64,000 nucleotides of DNA from Rhynchopus euleeides. Taxonomy: Eukaryota; Euglenozoa; Diplonemea; Diplonemida; Diplonemidae. The stretch spans positions 620,001 to 684,000 of the forward strand of contig OY723240.1 in assembly GCA_963210315.1 (NCBI GenBank), given 5' to 3'. Each line of letters starts with the position of its first letter. Within the stretch, counting starts at the first letter, position 1. The position numbers were made by a program, and so were the translations under genes. Positions 57,128 to 64,000 of the stretch are shown piece after piece. The notes below the pieces were generated by a model. The model saw only the letters and a program-made list of their open reading frames with translations, was not told where the DNA came from and searched no databases.

Positions 57128-57558
57128 AATATAACTCATAATATTAAATAACTCATAATATTAAATAGGGCGTTTTTGGGGGGTTTTTGGCCGTTTTTTT
57201 CGGCTAGTAGGCCAAAAGAGGTCATCTCCGGGGACGCACAGCGTCTGTACATGACGTAGGTGACTGAAAAAATCCTATTTTCAGCACCCGTTGTTCGCTA
57301 GCGGTTGTTTGCAAGTGAGTCCTGGTAGCAAACAGCCCAGTACTCATAATATTAAATATCGGCCCCCAAAACTCATAATATTAAATAAACCCCCCTCACG
57401 ACTATTGTTTACCTACAGGTATTGTTTACATAAAATTATTTACATGTAAACCCCCCTCACACCTATTGTTTACCTACAGCTATTGTTTACATAAAATTAT
57501 TTACATGTATTGTTTACATACGATTATTATTTACATGTAATTATTTTTTTTTGGAGTT
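57128..57558. repeat. short tandem words: CATAATATTAAATA and ATTGTTTACATAAAATTATT
   Basis: CATAATATTAAATA occurs several times at 56620-57385. At 57385-57540 the words CCCCCCTCAC, TATTGTTTACC and TTATTTACATGTA repeat, and they reappear at the right window edge (63930-64000), so they may be the ends of a larger element extending beyond the window. Confidence 0.6.
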
Positions 57559-57566
57559 GTGCTAAC

Positions 57567-58544
57567 CAGGGTATAAGATAGACTTTTTTTCTGGCGCCGT
57601 TTTCCGGTTTTTCTGGTTTTGAAAATTTTTCGCGCGCGCCTTCGGCGCGCGCGACCCGCGCAAACCCTCCCAGAATCTGAGAGGGCCCGGTGCCTGCGCG
57701 CGTCCTGTCGTACTGAGGCTGCTTGGTGGGGCAGGCGCAGCAGCTGCTTTGAAAGTTTGGACTCTCGCCCAAAAAACCGGTCTGGTGCAATGCTTTTACA
57801 CAGGGGGGTCTGGGGGGCGGAGCCCCCCAGCCGCCGGAGGCCACGGTAGTGAACATCTGTTCCCTACAGTCTGGATTCGCTTGTAAGTAGGAAGGCTTCG
57901 CTGTATCGCAGCCCGGCCAGCAGGAGATCACTGGTCCTTGAGGGTTCAACCTTCAGGGTGGAGGAGGACGGGGGAGCGACCACTCGTGACAGGTGTGCGT
58001 TGTGGGTGGAGTGGGTGCACGACAGAATGGCCAAAGGGTCCACGAGATCTCTGCACACATTCCGTTATCGAAGAGATGGGCACCTAGCTGTGACGACAGG
58101 CAACAAACAAATCTCATCTGTTAGTTGCCCCCAATAGGCTTGGCGACCTTCAAGACTGCTTGAAAGTCGTTTGAGTTCTCGTCTCAGCCCTCCAGACTGC
58201 AGTCTTAGACTCCCTCTTAGACATGGTGGCTGGAGTCCACCATGTGTGCACCTTCAAAACAGAAGAGACCTGCATGACGAGGGCATCACCACCCACCGGG
58301 CCACCCGCTAGGTCCATTTTTCTTCTCCGCTTCTCTGCCTTCTTTGGACTATTTGAGCTCTGTGCGGATCACGATGGGGTCACTTTCTATTTTTTTATGG
58401 CGTTTTTTCTGACTGTTTTACTGTCCCAAAATCACAAAAAAAACCGCCAAAAATGAGACCGACCTTTTTTTTTTTTCCCAGAAAACCGGGAACCGGGAAA
58501 CCCTGGTTTTGAAAACCGGAAAACCAGACCTATCTTATCCCCTG
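57567..58544. mobile_element. hAT element 1, 978 bp, 8-bp duplication GTGCTAAC
   Basis: Ends CAGGGTATAAGATAG and, inverted, CAGGGGATAAGATAG; GTGCTAAC on both sides (57559-57566, 58545-58552). The undisrupted site exists at 52440-52465. The 5' CAGGG end and 8-bp duplication are diagnostic of hAT. No transposase remains. It contains a GC-rich hairpin repeat (57796-57850) and one GCGGATC module copy (about 58368). Confidence 0.9.
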
Positions 58545-58650
58545 GTGCTAACAACGCAGGAAACTTTGCTATGCAGATCATGCAGGACACACCACACCCG
58601 CAGCAGGCGTGTGGGGTGTTCTCGCGATCGACGAATACCCGCTGGTTCTT
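58545..58650. repeat. dispersed duplicate of 52372-52465 (right of hAT1)
   Basis: Inverse of 52372-52465 with small changes (CGCAGCAGGCGTG for CGGGTG). The flank 58651-58960 has a GCGGATC module (about 58750, inverted) and no gene. Confidence 0.7.
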
Positions 58651-58962
58651 CTCTCCCCTTTCTGATTTGCAGACACAAAGTTTTGGTTTTTCGAAAATTT
58701 TTTGAAGGTGTTCTAAAGGGCCAGACTTGGTACCTCGGTCACCAAAGTGACCCCACCACGATCCGCATGGATTCCAAACAATGCAATGGAGAGTTTTTTT
58801 TTGTCGGCAGCCAACTGCCTCCCGGCCCCCCTCGGCCAAGTGGCTTGTTTTCCTTAGAGCATTGTTGCTCAGAGCCCGTAGAACTGCCAACACTATCGAC
58901 ACATGTCACTGAACACGGCGGAATGGGACCTTCGCTGCATGAGGCGCAGGCACTGGAATCCA

Positions 58963-59107
58963 ATGTCACCCCCCCCAGGCGGCCCTGGAGGGGTGTGACC
59001 TACACTAACTACCACCCCGTGGCTATGTCACCTAAAAAAGGTGTGTTTATGTCACCCCCTCCCGATTTTTGCACCTGTGGGGTGACATATACACGGGGGG
59101 GGTGGTA
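58963..59107. mobile_element. Q-family fragment, host of two hAT insertions
   Basis: Words TATGTCACC, AAGGTGTGTTTATGTCACC and GGTGACATATACACGGGG match Q. Its right tip GGTGGTAGG is split by hAT2 and hAT3 and ends at 63912, followed by TA. Confidence 0.65.
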
Positions 59108-61848
59108 CAGGGGTGGAGCTTGGGGGTTTTTTCGGGTCAGCTGACCTGATTTTCTGCAGGCCCTCACAAAAAATCAGGTCAGGGGCAGAGCATTTTATAG
59201 GGGGTCTAAAGTGAGGCCAATCCTCACATTTAACCCTTTCTGTCCGGGAAGCCACTACAGTGGCTTTGCACTTTGCTTACGTAAGTAAATAATTATGCAC
59301 TTCGAATTTTTCAAGATTTTTTTGTATGGTAAAAAGGGGGAGCTCAATCCTTTCAAATGCAGCAAGGGTTCATGGGAAAGGTGGAGATCCGTCCAACGTA
59401 CTGCCGGAGGACAATTGCACCCTCAGATGAGATTTTCGGGTTTGGGTAGTCCCTCACGGCCCCTATTTACGGGTCAACCATATCAGGTGTTCTTGTGCCC
59501 CATTTCGCTCGACTCCCCCGATCGTGGAAAGCTCTGGGGTTATTCTCCGCAAAAACACATCGATATGCAGACCCACAGAACACATTTCGACCCATCACAG
59601 GCGCGAGAGCTGGGGGGGCTGGGTGGGTATCAGAGGGTCTTGGGCAGGTATGGCCACTACAGTGGCTTTCACTTTGCCTATGCAGGCAAAGTTATTTGAA
59701 TTTCGAATTTTTCAAGATTTCTTTTTATGGTGGAAACGGGGTGGACGAATCTTTCAAATGCAACAAGAGTTGGTCGGAAAAGCGAAACTCCGACCAACTT
59801 GGCTCTGTAACAAAATTGCATCACAAGGTGGAATTTTCGGTGGTTTTGCCCTTGAAACCGCCTCCTGAACCTGCGTGGGAGGTATCGAGCTTTCCCAGGC
59901 ATCTTTTTGCCCGATTCCTTCGATAAGGGAAAGGTTTCCGACAGATGTCATCTGGGAAATCAGTTTTCAGACCTCTGCATCTCGAATATCCGCCCCAACG
60001 GGCTGTGCCGATGCACCACCCGATTTCGGCCTCCAGCCACCCATCAGTGAAATATGGTGGAATTCTCTGATGGAGATTTGATGCCGTCAGTCATCGGGCG
60101 GACATCCTCCATGGCCCCAGAGGGGCAGGGAAGGGTGTTCTACCTCGATCCAGGTGCCCAACGGGCTAACGGGGTCGCTGGGGTGGCTCACAGTCAGGTC
60201 CCTCAGAACAGGTGTTTTTGCACCTGTTGATTTATTTGCCTTGTGTAAACCACTGCCTTCCCAAGTAAATTGTCTTCCGCTCCACCTTTTTCAACATTTT
60301 TTTTATCGGGAACTGCGCTGGAGCAGAACTGTTCGAGAACGCCATAGAACCCGAATTTTTTGGGCGGTCACACACCGCCCCGAATTTTTTTCTGGATTTT
60401 TTGCACCTCGATTTTTGGTTTCTTGGGCGAGGCCCACATGTGAAATTTTTTTTCGGGAAAAAATCCGGAACAATGCAACGTTCTGCGCAAACGCAGTTCC
60501 CGATAAAAAAAAATGTTGAAAAAGGTGGAGTAGAAGACAATTTACTTGGGAAGGCGAATTTTCCCAAAAATCGAAAAAATACCCCCCGGACAGAAAGGGT
60601 TAAAAAAAAGATTTCCGGGAAAAATCCGGGGGTGGAAAACTGGTGGCGGCTGGGCAGCCTCGCAGATGAGAGTGGACTCATGCCCACAGACTGCGAGCAA
60701 CTTACCCGACCGTTTTTCTGTCCAGTTTCTTTGTCAAACCCCGAGAAAACGCAGGCCGCGAAGGGACGGACGTTCACTACCGTGGCCTCCGGCGGCTGGG
60801 GGGCTCCGCCCCCCAGACCCCCCTGTGCTGTCTTCCTGTCTTGTACCCAAACCCTTTGAGGTTACGTCAGAGAATGGAATGCAGACCATCAGACCCTCAG
60901 TAGCCTCAGGAGGACGCAGCCAGCTCATGCAGAATCTGTACACCTGCAAGGAACAGATGTTCACTACCGTGGCCTCCGGCGGCTGGGGGGCTCCGCCCCC
61001 CAGACCCCCCTGTGGCATGTGCCTGTATGTAAGTCCTTGCACGTCCGGGTCTGCGGCAGATCGGTCCCGAAATCCATTTTTTGGACTAACCTCCGGCACC
61101 CGAGGCTGGACCCGAGCACGGATCCCTGAGAGAGGAACCGGGAGGTGACCCATTCACCACAAGACTCGCTTGCTGGGGGGTCCGCCAAAAAATTGGGGAA
61201 CGCCTCACATTTAAGCCCAAATGAGCGTAGATTTCGCCCCTATAAAATGCCCTGGTCAGGGGTAAAAAGAAAAAAAATATAGATTTTCGGGAAACCGGAA
61301 AAGTTGGCTCCTCGCCTTGGGGTCTCAAGGTGACCAGGAGGCGTTTCGTGAGCAAAGTGACCCCAGCGACATGAGCACAGGCCTCAAACAGTCACAATAG
61401 AGGACAAATGAAGCTGCCCAACCCGTACCGTGCAACAGACGTTTACTACCGTGGCCTCCGGCGGCTGGGGGCTCCGCCCCCCAGACCCCCCTGTGGCATG
61501 TGCCTGTCTTGTACCCAAGCCCTTTACATCAGGGAATGGAGTACAGACCGGATATCCTCAGGAGGACGCAGCCAACTCACACAGAATCCGTACGCCCGCA
61601 AGTCACAGATGTTCACTACCGTGGCCTCCGGCGGCTGGGGGCTCCGCCCCCCAGACCCCCCCTATGGCATGTGTTTGTCTTGTAACCAAGTCCTTGCGCG
61701 TCCGGGGCTGCATATCAGTCCGGTACCCTCGCGGGAGGCTGGGCCCGAGCACTGATCTCTGAGACGAACCGGGGGGGAACCCATTCAGTGAGAAAAAATT
61801 GGCTGACCCGATCCAGCCCGCAACCCCATATTTCAAGCTCCACCCCTG
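59108..61848. mobile_element. hAT element 2, 2.7 kb, 8-bp duplication GGGTGGTA
   Basis: Ends CAGGGGTGGAGCTTG in inverted orientation; GGGTGGTA at 59100-59107 and 61849-61856. Inside: two diverged direct repeats of about 240 bp (59225-59480, 59650-59900), a fold-back (60240-60345 with 60480-60560), and four copies of the GC hairpin repeat. No intact transposase found. Confidence 0.88.
60774..61670. repeat. GC-rich hairpin repeat GGCTGGGGGGCTCCGCCCCC, four copies
   Basis: A unit of about 55 bp (CTACCGTGGCCTCCGGCGG, then a 7-bp-stem hairpin, then AGACCCCCC) starts near 60776, 60963, 61446 and 61616; a fifth inverted copy is in hAT1 (57796-57850). Each is followed by similar sequence (CATGTGCCTGT..., TTGTACCCAA). 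Also a candidate terminator or RNA hairpin, but seen only inside hAT elements here. Confidence 0.8.
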
Positions 61849-62194
61849 GGGTGGTAGGCAGAGGCTTAGCTTGGGGGGGTAAACTCGGTCAGCTGACCGA
61901 GTTTCAGCCAAACCCGGAAAAAAACTCGGTCAGCTCAAAAGACAAAAAAAAAGTATAAATTTTCGGGGAAAAAAGCGGATTTTTCTTGGGGTGCAGCAGC
62001 ACAGGAGGTGAAGCACGCGTGCGAGCGAACGCGAACACCCCATTCTCCTTCTGTCCCGTATTCGTCGCTAGCGTAAGAATAACGTCAGAAGTCTCGAATT
62101 CCGTCTCCCGGCAACATGGTGGGCACGCAGGTGCAGGAGGCTACATCGCTGACCATTACCTGGCACCTCTCCCGGGGATCACTGGCGCGTACCC

Positions 62195-62563
62195 TTGCCC
62201 GGACTTCAATGCCCCAGCACACCCACTGAAGTGGGCACAGGCGCACAAGACTGCCCTTCTGCAAGGTGCCCGGGTGTCTGTTCCGAGATTCGGAGGTTGG
62301 GCCTGCGTGATCTGCAGGAGGTTATTCAGCGGTTTACCTCGGCAAACCTCGCTCTCACGTACCCAGCAACATGCAGGCTACCCCAGCTTGCATCTATGCC
62401 TCGGCTGGGCACTGCTTCTGTTGAACGCTTGTTTTCCAAGCTCCGCCTTGTCTCCACCAGGCTTCGCCAACTGAGCAGCGAAAGCCTTGCAAATGTACTT
62501 TGTGGAGTGGAATGTCGCGAAGATTCACAGGGTATCCCCGAAGCCACTCTTGCGAGGTCCTAG
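62195..62563 (+). pseudogene. hAT transposase C-terminal dimerization domain, remnant
   Basis: The frame reads LPQLASMPRLGTASVERLFS then KLRLVSTRLRQLSSESLANV, matching the hAT C-terminal (Dimer_Tnp_hAT) signature, in which a proline-containing turn precedes S-x-E-R-x-F-S and R-x-x-L-S. Sequence from about 62285 onward seems genuine; upstream, frames are broken and the DDE core and BED finger are absent, so it is non-functional. It lies in hAT3 in the orientation of the left end and is followed directly by a small hairpin element at 62563. Confidence 0.75.
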
Positions 62564-62733
62564 GGTACCCCGAGAGAATGTCACCCCCCTCGAGGGCCCA
62601 GGGCCGAGGGGGGGTGACATTCTTCCCAGCCGCTACACAGGGCAACCATTGAAGAACGTCACCCCCTCTGTACAGGGTGGCCGTTGGAGCCCAAGCGGAG
62701 GCCGAGGGGGGGTGACATTCTCTCCGGGTACCC
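62563..62733. mobile_element. GGGTACCCCGAGAG hairpin element, about 170 bp
   Basis: Ends GGGTACCCCGAGAGAATGTC and, inverted, GGGTACCCGGAGAGAATGTC. It starts at the TA that follows the hAT remnant; the right duplication is unclear. A 53-bp relative is at 22459-22511. Confidence 0.7.
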
Positions 62734-62756
62734 GAGGTATAATAATAGGTATAATA

Positions 62757-63575
62757 AGGGCTCGTCCCATAACCCCCCCCCAAAGTGGCCTTTTTGGGAT
62801 TTTTCGCTGAAAACCTGAAAGATCCAGGACAAAACCGGTCCTGACCCCCAAACCTGGCCCAAAAGTGATATCTGGGGCTATCCGGGGGTTTCCTGGGGCA
62901 AGTGAGGGTGCAGGGGGGTCTGATTCTGGTGGTGATTTCCTCTCCCACGGCCTTTCTTCGAGGGGGCTCCTCCCCCCCTGAAACCACCTCTTCCGGGCCT
63001 TGACTGAAGCCCTCTCATCCGGACACACGTTCTCAAGCGGGTTGCGTGTGCTGTTCAGAGTTCTTTGTTTTATGCCAGGAAACTTGCACACCCTTGTCGT
63101 GGGGTTTGAGCTTGAACAATCTGACTATCTCGGAGAGTCTGAGAGTATGCCAGCGCTGATCTGCCGCCCTGTGCTTGTAGCAACGGGCAGAATGATAGTG
63201 TTTCTTCTGTTCGTGCTTTGCGGCTTTCGGTAACTTGATGACAGGACTTGATGTTGCTGGACAGTTCTGGCGATTGCCAACACTGTCGAGGACCCTCGCC
63301 TCAAGTGTTTCTGAATCTTCAGTCAAGGCCCAGAAGAGGTGGTTTCAGGGGGGGAGGAGCCCCCTCGAAGAAAGGCCGTGGGAGAGGAAATCACCACCAG
63401 AATCAGACCCCCCTGCACCCTCATTTGCCCCAGGAAACCCCCGGATAGCCCCAGATATCACTTTTGGGCCAGGTTTGGGGGTCAGGACCGGTTATGTCCT
63501 GTATTTTTCAGGTTTTCAGCAAAAACCCCCAAAAAGGCCACTTTGGGGGGGGGGGGTTTTGGGACGAGGCCATAT
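62757..63575. repeat. fold-back element with about 250-bp arms
   Basis: 62757-63005 and 63321-63575 are inverted copies (GGGCTCGTCCCATAACC at the outer edge, AAACCACCTCTTCCGGGCC at the inner) around about 315 bp of unrelated sequence. No coding. Confidence 0.85.
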
Positions 63576-63912
63576 GGAAAATTTCACGGAAGCACCAACA
63601 AAGCTCTTTTTCAGCCCACTTCAGGACTATCTGCGCTGCTGAGACTGCATCCGCCACTGCCTGGCGGGAAGCTGCCAATGCACACCTACAAAGGCAACAA
63701 AGCAACCCCAGGTTGAGGCTGCAAACCTGGTTGCTGAGCTGGTGTTCCAGATAAGAAGGGGGGGAACCGGGAAGGCAGCAACGTCGAATTCTGGGTGAAC
63801 CAGGTGGTGGGGAGCAAATCAACGGGGCAAATCAACTGCGTGTGTACTGTGACCGAGTCTGACCGAGTTTCGGCCCCAACCCCAAAATCCAAGCTAAGCC
63901 CCTGGTGGTAGG

Positions 63913-64000
63913 TAAAGGTGCAAAAAAAACGCATAAATACGTAAACAATATGTGTGTAAAAAATTATTTACATGTATTGTTTACATGGAATATTATTTAC
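63913..64000. other. right window edge, TATTGTTTAC repeats
   Basis: After the TA bordering the Q fragment come GTAAACAATA, TTATTTACATGTATTG words like those at 57400-57540. Possibly the right arm of an element that encloses both hAT2 and hAT3 and continues past the window. Confidence 0.4.

Larger units (their letters stand above)
61859..63904. mobile_element. hAT element 3, 2.0 kb, 8-bp duplication GTGGTAGG
   Basis: Ends CAGAGGCTTAGCTTGG and, inverted, CAGGGGCTTAGCTTGG; GTGGTAGG at 61851-61858 and 63905-63912. The duplication overlaps that of hAT2, so both elements entered within 2 bp of the same site. Carries a transposase C-terminal remnant and nested fold-backs. Confidence 0.88.

Noticed and set aside
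1..64000. Bacterial or viral origin of the window
   Set aside because: A spliceosomal intron, receptor-type membrane proteins, pogo and hAT transposons and satellites point to a eukaryote; no operon or phage genes are present.

Overview
The window reads as nuclear DNA of a protist. Host genes are long, GC-rich and all on the minus strand. One has a clear GT-AG intron, and the rest of the sequence is packed with DNA transposons. The best lineage clue is the receptor at 53.0-55.3 kb: an ectodomain, one membrane span and a class III cyclase-like domain, a layout common in euglenozoans. Shared gene orientation and AG sites behind pyrimidine tracts upstream of starts would fit a diplonemid or kinetoplastid relative with trans-splicing. 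No spliced leader or rRNA is visible, so this placement is tentative.

Layout. 0-9 kb: an alpha/beta hydrolase cut by the window edge, a two-exon ShK-like membrane protein with a Tudor-like tail, and a secreted/membrane WD40 protein (copy A). 9.47-44.17 kb: a dense transposon nest. Many elements have TA target duplications and abut with a single shared TA, often beside poly-G tracts. They include a pogo-like transposase gene in its element with two deletion derivatives, three 1,148-bp long-TIR elements, and a possible 15.7-kb element. That large element holds about 9 kb of 31-bp tandem repeats in three related arrays, with a class III cyclase exon fragment between two of them. 45.1-48.6 kb: the second WD40 copy (copy B), part of a segmental duplication; an element present only in copy A gives a filled/empty site pair. 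50-55.3 kb: a MORN-repeat protein and the cyclase-like receptor, whose 5' end runs into transposons. 55.3-64 kb: a second nest, with TA elements, three hAT elements with 8-bp duplications (one carrying a hAT dimerization-domain remnant), and fold-back elements.

The host genes do not form a pathway. Three encode predicted surface or secretory membrane proteins (ShK-like, WD40, receptor). Most of the sequence and most of the novelty lie in the mobile and tandem DNA.
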